Position numbers and translations under genes: made by a program
Shown: positions 12,831 to 29,114 of the stretch, piece after piece
Position numbering within the stretch: the first letter of the stretch is position 1
How the letters are laid out: each line of letters opens with the position of its first letter
The notes under the pieces: generated by a model
What the model was told of the DNA's origin: nothing
What the model saw: only the letters and a program-made list of their open reading frames with translations
Databases searched by the model: none
Assembly (NCBI RefSeq): GCF_008831285.2
Contig: NC_045148.1
Span: 14,796,802 to 14,860,801, forward strand
DNA: 64,000 bases
Source: Nymphaea colorata
Lineage: Eukaryota; Streptophyta; Magnoliopsida; Nymphaeales; Nymphaeaceae
Reading direction: 5' to 3'

Positions 12831-14618
12831 GGAGGAAGATGTGGGTTTCAGCCACTTGTTGAGCTATAAGACCAACTCATCATATTTGCAATATAAGATG
12901 GTACTCTCAAGAAATGAGCAAATGCTTCTGCTTGACATTCTTCTTAGTCTTTCAAATCTGCTTCACGGAACACAGATTTATTTCCATATAGCTATACCCA
13001 ATGATATGGAAGTCCAAGACAGACGCTCTCTTTGCATATCTCGGTACATGTTTACCTTCCTGAAGAATTGAAAATGGCTGATGTGTAGAATATGCACAAA
13101 TCCACTATTCTGGTTGACACCAGAAGATCACAACGCGTGCGTCCTAATATATTGCAACACTCCAAGCAAACCGTCATACTCTTCCTGATAACGTGGACCT
13201 TCAAAATACTCTTCCTCGTCTCTATTTGCTTCTCTTATGTATCACACTTATCGCCATAAGTTTGCAATTCCCCACTATTGGCTTTGCGAAACTTATTTGC
13301 CACATTTAATTTACACAAAAACCTTATTTCCTTGTTGAAGAGAAGCTCGATTCCTACAAGTCTGCTAAGATCTTTCGCAAGAAATTTTGTTTTCAAATCC
13401 ATAAAGGGTTCTTCCAGAATGGGACAAGTGCTTCCATGTACAAGCCATCATCAACATGAACAAAGAAATAAGAGAATGTGCATGAAAGGTCAACATAGAT
13501 GGATCGGTATTACTGCTGTTAAACCTTTTCTCGTGTGAAAGATTGTTGAAATGATCGAAACACACACTCGATGCTTCCTTAAGGCTATATGCTTATTCCA
13601 TTGACGAACTGCTTAAAGAAACTTTTGATTGTTTCATGAAAGCATCTCCAATGAGAATACCATGATTAAATCTTCTCCACATGATAACATGTTACGGGGA
13701 ATCTCCTGTCGCATGAGCATCAGTGTTGTCAACAAATTCAAAGCAATCTCTGGATCTAAGAAGCTAACCATATCTTGTTATTCAAGACGATCATTAGTTT
13801 GTATTCTTTACTTAGCTTCGACCTGTACCGGTAGAATTTGGCGCAAGCAATCCTTGATTCCAGCCTTTATTAATTTTACCTCACGACTAAGATGACCATT
13901 TCACGACTTTTAGCATAATTAAAGACATGCATCACTCTTAATATTACGAATACACACATAAGCAATTCATTTGCATGTCTCACCAATACATTATGAAGCC
14001 GTGTCAGCTACCAATATCCAATTGCACATTATAACATGCCATGTTACATATTTTTTTAGGCGATAATCGGGTGAATCCAAGTCTGACTGACATATGTTGA
14101 AATTAGCTAAATTAAATTAAACCACTTCTATCCGCCTAAAAGTTATGGAGTATGATCTCAAGTTGTAAAATCGATTGGAATCAGATTGCGAACATCACGG
14201 GGTCTAGTAATTCAAAGCACATGTTGGGGTCTATAATTTTCTCCAAATCATATGATGGACGACAAATACTTATGGCCCATATCTTACAACAATCCATATA
14301 TTTTATTGAACTGTCTTCTAATATCATTATAGCAACCCGAATACTACGGGTTGGTGCTCCTGATTTGCGAACCCACCTTTTTAGTAAGTTCGGTTGCAGC
14401 CTTTAGAAGGATGAGAACCACAACATTAATCACTCAACGAGCTTTTCTTATAAATAATTAAAGATTCTCGATGTAGAAGTATCTTTCACAGTGTCACACA
14501 TACTCATTTCTCAAATTTCACCAGAACTGAAGTTTTTTTTTTTGACAAAATTTAAATCACTTCATTGTAAAAACTAACCACATACAGGTAAGGATCTTGG
14601 GCCACCATGTGAAACCTC
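12831..14618. repeat. Block D, unit 2
   Basis: Second copy of the non-coding D block, with numerous single-base deletions compared with 20156-21955. No gene is supported. Confidence 0.8.
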
Positions 14619-16015
14619 GTTGTCTACTGGCGACCGACCAAGTCAAACTGATTCAACCGGCAAAGAGCTGTGCAAGACAAGACAAGACTAGTGAAATTCT
14701 TCACCACATAGTTATGGTGCGTTGCAGAAAAGAGTTTCTGTAGATCCTTCTGCCGTTCTACGAGGCTTGGGGTGTTGTGTTACAGAAGTAGCTATGATTG
14801 TTTCTTTTGTTTAGTGACGCAATGCTCTCTACATCATCTAGGTTTTGCCAAAAAGACCCCTCTCATCACTTTTTCTTCCCGCCGTTTCCCCCCTTTCTCC
14901 CGCCGGCCGTCTGCTTTATTAAGGGAGATCCCGTTAGAAACAGGATGAGGAGCAGGATAAGCGTGCGTGTGGCCTGTGCAGCTCATCTCCTGCTGTAGCA
15001 TAGCTCTTCTCCGCCGTCGTCCCCTCATCTTTATCTTCGTCTCTACATCTTCGTGGGTCGCCGCCGCGTGAGTCTCTTTCTCTCTCGTTTTCCTGCTTCT
15101 TTCCTTTTACCCCTTTGATTGTACATCTGGATTGAGGGTTTTTTTTATTCAAGGATTTTAATTTGGACACATGATTTGATTATTGCGCTACACCTTGGAA
15201 TATCTATTTCACCGATCTGAATCTGTACTGCATAAATTTTTAGTTCCTGGGTCATCTTAAATTTCTAACTGAGCCAGATGCGTGAAATGGTTTGATCCTT
15301 GAGAGCACTTACAAATGGTTTGCAAATCTGTAAGTTCATAAAGTACAACGTTGGAGGATAAGGCAGGAGTGTATTTGTTGTCAAAATGTAGCCTTAGACT
15401 CATCACGAATTTGCTGCTCTGGTCTCAAGTACTGCTGTTTTTCGAGTAGTCGGGCATAATTTTTTAAATTAGCTGTTAGAGTAACTTCATACTTGAAGTA
15501 GATGTGAACTCTGCAATAATAATTTCATTTATATTGAAAAAGAAAATGGATCGCAGTACCTTTTTTTCATAAAAAAATGCGCCCCCGGCTATATGCTTTG
15601 TGGACTTAAACATGTCGAAAGTTATTAAAGATTCCGAACGCCAATGTGCCTTGAGTCGCGTTTAGCTCATGCTCAACTTGAACTTGAATTAATTAATGAA
15701 CTTGAGGTCATGATACTTTCAAGTCTGGCTCAACTGAAGTCTGCTGTGCTCAATCAGGGTTGAATTTAAAAAGCTTTTAGTTATTTTAGAATTTCTTTCT
15801 CACCAACAACCTTATGGATCTTCAAATAGATGTCTTCAAAATTTTAATAATGTTGAGGACATCAGTAGCATCATATTTCATTTGAACTGTGTGATTGGCA
15901 TACTAAACACTGTTTAATTTGCAATTTGGGCAACAGAACCACGTGAACTTGCTTGGTCTCCCTTCCCCTCCTAACTGGTGCTATCAGCTTCCCCGTTCTG
16001 ATCGTTAGCTCTATC

Positions 16016-16745
16016 ATGAATACAACAATAGCATGGCAGATTCTTCTCATGCTTGCTTTGTTATCAGAAGCTGCCGCAGATGCTACTGTCGGCGACTTTT
16101 TGCAGAGTGCCCAATTGCCCATTGCAGAGAAGGGGGCCTGAGATCAGGTATCCTTCAGGAAGGTGAACCAACAATCCATCTGCGGCGTCCCTGGGTTTGA
16201 GATCAGACGTACTGCAGACAACAGGACTGTCATCAATCTACCCTACGAAGGCAACTTTTATGTGCAGTCAATCGACTATAGACACAACCAATTGCAGATT
16301 AGCGACCCACAAGGATGCCTGATCAACCGAACCATCATCCCCTTCAATCTCTCCTCTTCTCCGTTTCGCCGATACTACGAAATTTCAAACTTTTCACTTT
16401 TCAACTGCAGTTCCGCTGATGCCTCCTCAATTCAGGGTTACCTTACACCAGCGCTTCCTTCCTTGTCGATTGCTTGAGCACATTTGAATCAGCTCACATC
16501 TATGCGGTCAATTTTGATGAGTCCCTCGCCACCGAGCCTCCTTTTTGTAACAGGCTGGAAACGACGGCCAGCCTCGACTCTCCTAGCTATTCCACTTACG
16601 ATTTAAATTTACAACGTTCTTGATACTGAGATGGGAGCTTCCTTTCGACTGCAGTTCCTGCAAAGGGGTCAGCTGTGCGGCCGCAACCTCACAACCAACG
16701 CGACGGCCTGTCTCAAGCCTCCCCACCTTAACCAAGGTCGCCACG

Positions 16746-16816
<71 letters not shown>

Positions 16817-17259
16817 GCTATCAATTCACATCTTTCTTTGTTTTCTTTTTAATTTTGAAATAGGGGGATTCAGCAGCGCTGCCATCGTAGGTAAATTTCC
16901 TTTAATTCGTTCCCTTTATTAGGACTTGTCAGATAAACAAAAATCATGAAAATTAACACTGTTTGGATATAGTATCAGTTTTTGTGGTGCCAATTATGTT
17001 CGATGATCCCTCACTTTTGCTTGTCATCTTTTGGAATGAAGGAATTATGGCGACCATCGTCTTGTCAGCAGTACTTGCATCGGCTTTCTATTGTTTTGAC
17101 CACAAATTTGGAGGATATTGGGAACTAGACCAATTGGAGGTGGAAACGTTTTTGGACAACTACCAATCTCTCAACCCAAGAGATACTCTACGCAGACCTG
17201 AAGAGGATGACCAACAATTTCCGAGAAAAGTTAGGAGAGGGAGGGTTTGGAAGGGTTTA
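16016..17259 (+). pseudogene. Truncated LRK10L-type receptor kinase, unit 3
   Basis: ATG at 16016. A T is missing from the T-run near 16096-16100, shifting the ectodomain frame early. A second loss lies near 16154 in the YPFRK-coding stretch, and others near 16446, 16611 and 17176-17190. The ectodomain exon ends near 16736; the mini-exon and transmembrane exon follow. The kinase frame would meet TAA at 17258-17260, formed by the join of kinase and copia sequence inside the glycine-rich loop. Confidence 0.85.
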
Positions 17260-20155
17260 ACTACTGAAGCTAAGTTATCTGACTCCTTTTAGTATGAAGC
17301 TTTACATACTGCTGCTTATGTGATTAACTTGTCTCTACATGTTTCTTTGGATGGTGATGTTCCTAACAGAGTTTGGTATGGAAAGGATGTATCCTATGAG
17401 CACTTATGTGTATTTGGATGTGGGGCATTTGTGCATATACCAAAGGATGAGAGGTCGAAGTTGGAATCAAAAAGCAGGCAGTGCGTGTTTTTGGGTTATG
17501 GCCATGATGAATTTGGTTACAGATTGTATGATCCAGTTGAAAAGAAGATTGTCAGAAGCAGGGATGTTGTATTTGCTGAAGATTAGAATATTGAGGATAT
17601 TCAGAAAGCAGTAAAGTATTCTTCTCATAGCAGCTATTTGCTAGTTGATGTGGACCCTATTCCCTTGCAGAACAAGAGCAGTGCCAGATGATGCTGTTGG
17701 GCAGATACATGATAGAGAATGACGAGTAGACATGCCATATATTCCTAATTCAGATGACAAAGATGATGATCATAATCTGGAGGGTTCTTCCTCAAATGTA
17801 GATCAGTAGCAGAGATCCACGAGGGAGCGACGTCCCTCAACTAGATATCCCGCACATGACTATATTTGTTGACTAATAGTGGTGAGCCTGAATGCTATGA
17901 AGAAGCTATGCATGATGTGCACAAGGAAAAGTGGATGGAAGCTATGAAAAATGAGATGCAGTCACTTTACGACAACCACACCTTCGAGCTTGTGGAGTTG
18001 CCCCAAGACAAGAGGGCATTGAGAAACAAATGGGTTTTTAGAGTGAAGCATGATGAAAACTCTTTAAACCCAAAATACAAAGCTAGGTTGGTTGTGAAGA
18101 GGTTCAATCAGAGGAAAGGAGTTGACTTTGACGAGATATTCTCACCGGTGGTCAAGATGTCATCTATCAAAGTTGTTCTTAGTTTGGCAACTAGTCTTGA
18201 TTTGGAGATCGAGCAGATGGATGTGAAGAGAGCTTTTCTTCATGGTGATCTTGATGAGGAAATTTACATGATGCAACCAGAAGGTTTTCTTGTAAAAGGT
18301 AAAGAAAACCATGTTTGCAGATTAAAGAAAAGCTTGTATGGTCTGAAGCAGACACCTAGGCAGTGGTACAAGAAGTTCGAGTCATTTATGGGGAGTATGG
18401 CTACACCAAGACTACTTCACATCACTGCGTCTTTGTGAAGAAATTCTCAGGTAATGATTTTGTCATTTTGTTGATGACATGCTTATTGTTGGCAATAATA
18501 TCTCGAGAATTTCAAGCTTGAAAAAGGAGTTGAGCAAGTCTTTTGCTATGAAAGACTTGGGACCTGCTAGTCAGATTTTGGGTATAAAGATCACGCGAGA
18601 TAGGACGTCGAAGAAGCTATGGCTATCTTAGGAGAAGTACATTGAAAAAGTACTTCAAAGATTTCACATAGACAAGGCAAAGCCTGTTAGCACCCCTCTT
18701 GCAGCGCATTTCAAGTTGAGCAACAAGCAGAGTCCAAGGACAGATTCAAAAAAGGAATATATGGAGAAGATTCCCCATGCCTCAGTCACAGGTAGTCTGA
18801 TATATGCTATGGTATGTACTAGAACTGATATTGCTTATTCAGTTGGAGTTGTTAGTCGGTTTGTCTCAAATCTAGGAAAGAAACACTGGGAAGCAGTTAA
18901 ATGGATTTTGAGATACCTTCGTGGAACTAGCAGTTTTTCACTTTGTTTTGGAGCAGAAAAATCTATTCTTGTTGGCTACACAGATTCAGACATGGCATGA
19001 GACATTGACAGGAGAAGATCTATATCTGGTTTTTTATTGACATATGCAGGTGGTGCAGTTTCTTGGCAATCCAGACTTTAGAAATGTGTAGCATTATCTA
19101 CTACTGAAGCAGAGTTTATTACCGCTACAGAGGCGAGCAAGGAGCTTCTATGGATGAAGAGGTTCATGCAGGAACTTCAGTTTAGTCAAGACGAGTATGT
19201 GCTTTACTGTGACAGTCAGAGTGCTATTCACCTTAGAAAGAATTCTACTTTTCATGCAAGGTCAAAGCATATAGACGTGAGGTATCATTGGATACGTGAT
19301 GTTCTACAGTCGAAGCAGTTTGTTCTTGATAAGATCCATACAAATGATAATCCTGCAGATATGATGACAAAGTCTCTACCTAAAGAGAAACATGATATGT
19401 GTAGAGACTTAGTTGGGATGACTGCCTTTAAGGCAGTATATTAATTTTGTTCTTTTTGCAGGAATGTTCCATCACTTGAGGCTGGAGGGGGAGCTTGTTG
19501 GGTCGGGTCCAGCCTCAAGTGGACCCGATCCGGCCCGTCACTTAAGTGACGGGCGGAAGAAAAGGAGGGCACGCGATGTGCCCCCTCTCTCTCTCAATCC
19601 CTCTTACGTCTCTCTCTTTCTCTCTCTAGGGTTTCGTTTTTAGGGAAAAGAGAGGTGTGCTCTCTTTTGTGCTCTTCTCTTCGTGGCTGCACAACAAGAG
19701 GAGAAAAGGAGGAGAAGAGAGGAGAGAATGAGAAGAAAAAAGAAAGAGGAGAAGAGGAAGAGAAGGTTGCGAACACTTGGCTAGAGCAAGATTCGATTCC
19801 AACGAGGAGGCGGAACGCATCTCCTCCTAATTCACACTTTGGGCATTCAATCGGTGATATTTTTCCCTTGTTTTTCTCATCTAGCTTTGGTGAGATATTA
19901 TTGTTGGAGGGTTGGCTTTGTGTAGCCCCTCGTGGGAAAACTTATCTCATTGATTATAGTGGATTGAGTTTTGGGTCGTAGTGCCCCGTGGTTTTTACCC
20001 TCATTGTTTTGAGGGGTTTTCCACGTAAAAATCTTCTCGTGCATTTGTGGTTGTTTGGTCGTTGTTTTGTTGCTTCTTGCATGATCGGTTTGGACTATAC
20101 TTCGTTGTTGAATCCTTTTTAGTAGATTAGTGTTTATCCGCATTTTATCCCAACA
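17260..20155 (+). mobile_element. Ty1/copia 3' half with one LTR, unit 3
   Basis: Best copy of the truncated element. The integrase tail starts at the junction, reverse transcriptase is open over 17866-18438, the catalytic FVDD lies near 18466, and RNase H is split by TGA at 18998-19000. The LTR at 19496-20155 has TG/CA ends and a purine-rich tract just upstream (ggctggagggggagc). An in-frame TAG at 18629-18631 is shared with unit 2. A 5' LTR, primer site and gag are absent. Confidence 0.9.
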
Positions 20156-21955
20156 TGAGGAAGAGTGTGGGGTTTCAGCCCACTTGTTGAGCTATAAGAC
20201 CAACTCATCATATTTGCAATATAAGATGGTACTCTCAAGAAATGAGCAAATGCTTCTGCTTGACATTCTTCTTAGTCTTTCAAATCTGCTTCACGGAACA
20301 CAGATTTATTTCCATATAGCTATACCCAATGATATGGAAGTCCAAGACAGACGCTCTCTTTGCATATCTCGGTACATGTTTACCTTCTTGAAGAATTGAA
20401 AATGGCTGATGTGTAGAATATGCACAAATCCACTATTCTGGTTGACACCAGAAGATCACAACGCGTGCGTCCTAATATATTGCAACACTCCAAGCAAACC
20501 GTCATACTCTTCCTGATAACGTGGACCTTCAAAATACTCTTCCTCGTCTCTATTCTGCTTTCTCTTATGTATCACACTTATCGCCATAAGTTTGCAATTC
20601 CCCACTATTGGCTTTGCGAAACTTATTTGCCACATTTAATTTACACAAAAACCTTATTTCCTTGTTGAAGAGAAGCTCGATTCCTACAAGTCTGCTAAGA
20701 TCTTTCGCAAGAAATTTTGTTTTCAAATCCATAAAGGGTTCTTCCAGAATGGGACAAGTGCTTCCATGTACAAGCCATCATCAACATGAACAAAGAAATA
20801 AGAGAATGTGCATGAAAGGTCAACATAGATGGATCGGTATTACTGCTGTTAAACCTTTTCTCGTGTGAAAGATTGTTGAAATGATCGAAACACACACTCG
20901 ATGCTTCCTTAAGGCTATATGCTTATTCCATTGACGAACTGCTTAAAGAAACTTTTGATTGTTTCATGAAAGCATCTCCAATGAGAATACCATGATTAAA
21001 TCTTCTCCACATGATAACATGTTACGGGGAATCTCCTATCGCATGAGCATCAGTGTTGTCAACAAATTCAAAGCAATCTCTGGATCTAAGAAGCTAACCA
21101 TATCTTGTTATTCAAGACGATCATTAGTTTGTATTCTTTACTTAGCTTCGACCTGTACCGGTAGAATTTGGCGCAAGCAATCCTTGATTCCAGCCTTTAT
21201 TAATTTTACCTCACGACTAAGATGACCATTTCACGACTTTTAGCATAATTAAAGACAATGCATCACTCTTAATATTACGAATACACACATAAGCAAATTC
21301 ATTTGCATGTCTCACCAATACATTATGAAGCCGTGTCAGCTACCAATATCCAATTGCACATTATAACATGCCATGTTACATATTTTTTTAGGCGATAATC
21401 GGGTGAATCCAAGTCTGACTGACATATGTTGAAATTAGCTAAATTAAATTAAACCACTTCTATCCGCCTAAAAGTTATGGAGTATGATCTCAAGTTGTAA
21501 AATCGATTGGAATCAGATTGCGAACATCACGGGGTCTAGTAATTCAAAGCACAATGTTGGGGTCTATAATTTTCTCCAAATCATATGATGGACGACAAAT
21601 ACTTATGGCCCATATCTTACAACAATCCATATATTTTATTGAACTGTCTCTAATATCAATATAGCAACCCCGAATACTACCGGGTTGGTGCTCCTGATTT
21701 GCGAACCCACCTTTTTAGTAAGTTCGGTTGCAGCCTTTAGAAGGATGAGAACCACAACAATTAATCACTCAACGAGCTTTTCTTATAAATAATTAAAGAT
21801 TTCTCGATGTAGAAGTATCTTTCACAGTGTCACACATACTCATTTCTCAAATTTTCACAAGAACTGAAGTTTTTTTTTTTGACAAAATTTAAATCACTTC
21901 ATTGTAAAAACTAACCACATACAGGTAAGGATCTTGGGCCACCATGTGAAACCTC
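20156..21955. repeat. Block D, unit 3
   Basis: Third copy of the non-coding D block; it joins directly to the partial unit carrying the full-length kinase. Seen: near identity to 5523-7305 and 12831-14618, and lower identity to 37020-38660. Confidence 0.8.
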
Positions 21956-25541
<3,586 letters not shown>

Positions 25542-25546
25542 CATAA

Positions 25547-25563
25547 CCCCCCCCCCCCCCCCC
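25547..25563. repeat. Poly-C tract (17 C) just after the kinase stop codon
   Basis: Seventeen Cs begin six bases after the stop at 25539-25541. The related gene ending at 53562 has only a short CC at the corresponding place, so the tract is expanded here. Confidence 0.9.
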
Positions 25564-28500
25564 TCATTGAAAATGTCTCCTTGGATGATTATTACAAGAG
25601 TCCTGTGGCTGGAAGTTAATTCACAAATAATTGTACTCTACTCGTAATCAATACTTTAACCCATAATTTGGATGGATATGATAATTGTCATGTACTCATA
25701 ATTTCATATTTCACTATGAAATCTTTAATTTACATATGCATAGACAGATTCAGCGGCGAAGCTAAAAGGTTTTGGAAGGAGGGCATTGATTCACTTTATT
25801 ATTGCAGTGGATTGGGTGAATGTAGAGCTACTAGGTATAACATGAGTTTGGTGTGGGTAATCCACATATGGTTACCACATAAGTCAAACACATAATAAAA
25901 AACTTTTATAAAGGTTTCCATATGCTTGAGTGGGCAGTTGCCCATTCCATCACCAGGAAAGCTATTGGGCGAACTGAACATGTTTCAGGGCCTGACATAT
26001 TTTTTAAAAATAAAATTATTCCTAACCGGAATATCATATATATGTCATAAATTGTACGACATGCATTGATATATTTGAGTAGCAGATGTAGAAATTTCCA
26101 GGTGCAGATGTATCTCACACCCGTCAATCACGTTGAATACCACATGGACCACTCTTCTTTAATCCTTTTTCAATGACGAAATATATTTCTTCATGGGAAA
26201 GGACGATACCTCCTTCCTCCAATCTGGGCCATCCTATTATACAGGATATAATTAGACATCACAAGTGCAATATTTATTGTGCAAAATTCTCAGCAATGGT
26301 TTATGATTCGGCAAGAAATTTTAATTTAGCAATATATAATCTAAACTTATACGACGATTTTTTTAGCTATTGGGCAAATTCTTCTAGCATCCAGCATATT
26401 CAAACTCTCTCTCTCTCTCCCACCCCGCCCCCGAACCCATATATATTATTTCGCTAAGATGTAAGCGAGAGGCGAGAGCCTGTCAGATCTGTCTGCAATT
26501 GGAATTGCAATTGTGGGGAAGAAAAGCCAATCCAGAATCGCGTCACTAAACTCAACGGAGAACACCTTTGAATTGCTCATTGCACAAACTAATAAGTCTC
26601 TCGTCACCTTGGGGATCCTTTGTTTCTGCGTTCGACAATGATGATGGAAAATTAAATACACTTAATCAGAGCAGAAATATTCGGGAACCAGATGGAAGTA
26701 ATCAGTTCACACTAGGGGTTGGTCGATCAAGAAATCCAACTTTTTCAGGCTAGTCTCCCGTCAAAGTCTCCCGTTTAGTCGTTTTCAAATGGACTTACAG
26801 GACTGCTTCCCTGATCACATAAATTGGAGATACAGAGACGATCAATGAATTTGACCACATTTTCTGGTCTAACAATTAAAGTTATATCCAACGTACAATT
26901 GTCAGCCCCTCTGAACGAACGCGTGATTGGAAAGAAAAATGACGTTGATGGGTAGAATTAATCAACGTTTCAAAAGTGGCTTTGGAAAATGTCTCTCTGT
27001 CCACGATGGACGTGCTCACTTACTCTATAGAAAAATCAAACAGTTGATGCTCGCAGACGGCATTTGCATATACAATTTTTTCTTATGACAGTTAAAAAAG
27101 GATAGAGCAGGGGAAGCGAAGTCTATCTACACTTGGATACCCTTTCGGAAGGAGAGTGGCAGTAACCCTCTTTTATCTCCAACTACCGTAAAACAATAAC
27201 AATTTACTCATTTACACCAGCGACACAGATATCATAAGTATCAAAATGCTTAAGAAAACAGTAATATTCCAGTGACCCCGAAATATTAGTCTTAATTTAG
27301 TGAAAACTATGCCAACTTTTGTTAATTTTTCTTCTTAATTGCACTTAGAATTTTTCCACTTGCTCCATCAGATTCTGGTACTTGTACATCACGTTCAATG
27401 ATTGATAACAAATTCGCGGTAAGCAAAGAGTCGGGATACTTATCAATGAACATGTATGTGGGGTTTCTGCAACTTTTGTTGGGCGTTCAATCCTGTAGTC
27501 ATTGTAGCAAGCACGATTACTGTAGTGTTAAATTCCAATAAGGACCTGCCAAGGAGGTAATGCTTATCCACTGATTTTAATTTTCCAGGAGCCGAATAAT
27601 TATTTTTTAGAAATATTATGTAGTAAAATTTGATAATTTTTAAAAACTTGGGATGGAAGGAATAGGCTGCCCATTTTAGTTATCAGCCAAAATAATATTC
27701 AATTCATTATAATGTATGTTGATCTCCACAAAGATGTTCACACGATGATTGTTGTGAAAAATGGTTTGGCTTGCACTACCCAACTTGTTCCTTTATTTTT
27801 TTTGGACTTTGTTTCATGCCGCTTCTCGATATGTCAATGTACTCCATGATAACCAAGATACCATTCTCCTTGTTTTGGTGTTTGAATCCAGATTGCAGTG
27901 TGCACCCAACCCATATAGGCAGTAAGAGCAGGGAGACATTTTTGGTAATTTTTAAAAGGAATGTCCTTTATAGTCTTCTTATTTTTTTACTTCCACTTTT
28001 GTCTTCACAAAAAGTCTTCTTTTTCTATATGAATTAGGGGTATTTCCATCATAACTTAATGGCGCACGAAAATTTTGTAAACCAGACCCATATAACCAGG
28101 TTGGGTTGAACTTGTTTGAGTTTTGTTGTGTCCAATATGCAGCATAGCATGAAATAAATATAAAGTGGTCCCGTGAATCTACACCATTTAGGGGTTATTT
28201 GGCTGTAAGGACACCATTTGAATGCCTTATAAATCTGTCCAAATATAAGATTAGATTTATGGATCATTTATAGTGTTTCTACTGCCAAACGATTCCTTTA
28301 AGTCATGCACCACATGTTCACCGACATATGCAAGCACAAACTAGCATATTAAAAGATGAATTTTCTTAAAATAACATCAACGGCCATGTCTAATTGATGC
28401 ATTTTAGAACGAAAGGGAGCTGACAGGCATGGCAATAGGAAACGCAGGAAAGGGCTGACATATTTTCATCGCCATCCCCAACAACAAAGTAAGTCCAAAG

Positions 28501-28609
28501 TACTAATACGTACGCGAGGTTCACCGTATCATATGCTACCACAATTGGAGCTTGCGTACCTTTTATTTTCCCATAAATAAGTAACTTCTGCTACATCAAT
28601 TTGGCATAT
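25564..28609. other. Intergenic, partly a segmental-duplication copy
   Basis: AT-rich, with no supported gene. From about 26640 it aligns with 40280 onward (shared blocks such as actaggggttggtcgatcaag and the taagcaaagagtcgggatac region at about 27420/41280). A CT microsatellite lies at 26406-26421. Confidence 0.7.
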
Positions 28610-28910
28610 TGATAGTATGGAACATTCTTTATGACAAATTTCATTTGAGACATGAAAAGAGGCTGGGAGGCAGCTGCAGGGCATCTGAGCTTCCTTTCAG
28701 CATCTCCATAACTTCGCACAAGGAGAGATGGTTTGCTGACACCATCTGTATCAGCAGCACAAACCGGCAAGTGCTAACTTTTTAATGATTTCTTCTTCAA
28801 TCTCAGTAGTTTTACTAATTTCTACATCCTGTACCTCAGTCGATCATAAATCGAGTCAGGGAAGTAAATTTGACTAGAACCAAATGGAAGCACATCCCTG
28901 TTTTTGTTCT
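28610..28910 (-). pseudogene. Detached receptor-kinase C-terminal fragment
   Basis: The minus strand encodes a decayed kinase tail: a piece resembling FGSSQIYFPDSIYDRL, then the acidic helix and the late kinase region seen intact at 29115-29500, without the N-lobe or catalytic loop. It lies just downstream of the minus-strand receptor kinase and has a counterpart at 42370-42680, so it was already present before the segmental duplication. Confidence 0.72.
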
Positions 28911-29114
28911 TCGAGTCATTTGTAGCAGCACTATTACAAAACTCTACTGGAAATAGGAAGGTGTTGACACCTTGATAGTAGTAGGATTCAAAATAGGAAA
29001 TACTGGAAAACATACCAACATACTGGCGTAGACATGCCCAACGCCTTTCCTTACAACAAGTTCAATGTATACCATACACAGACAATAGTTTAAGCTAGAG
29101 GTTCACCATATATA

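Larger units (their letters stand above)
7306..14618. repeat. Tandem chimeric unit 2 (7.3 kb, contains N gap)
   Basis: Same order as unit 1: leader 7306-8698, receptor-kinase part 8699-9952, copia part 9953-12182, LTR 12183-12830, block D 12831-14618. It has the most small deletions of the three and carries the 100-N gap at 12216-12315. Diagnostic substitutions in the ectodomain group it with unit 3 rather than unit 1. Confidence 0.95.
14619..21955. repeat. Tandem chimeric unit 3 (7.3 kb, best preserved)
   Basis: Same order: leader 14619-16015, receptor-kinase part 16016-17259, copia part 17260-19495, LTR 19496-20155, block D 20156-21955. It has the longest uninterrupted reverse-transcriptase reading frame of the three (17866-18438) and a complete LTR of about 660 bp, so it is the best reference for the unit. 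Confidence 0.95.
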
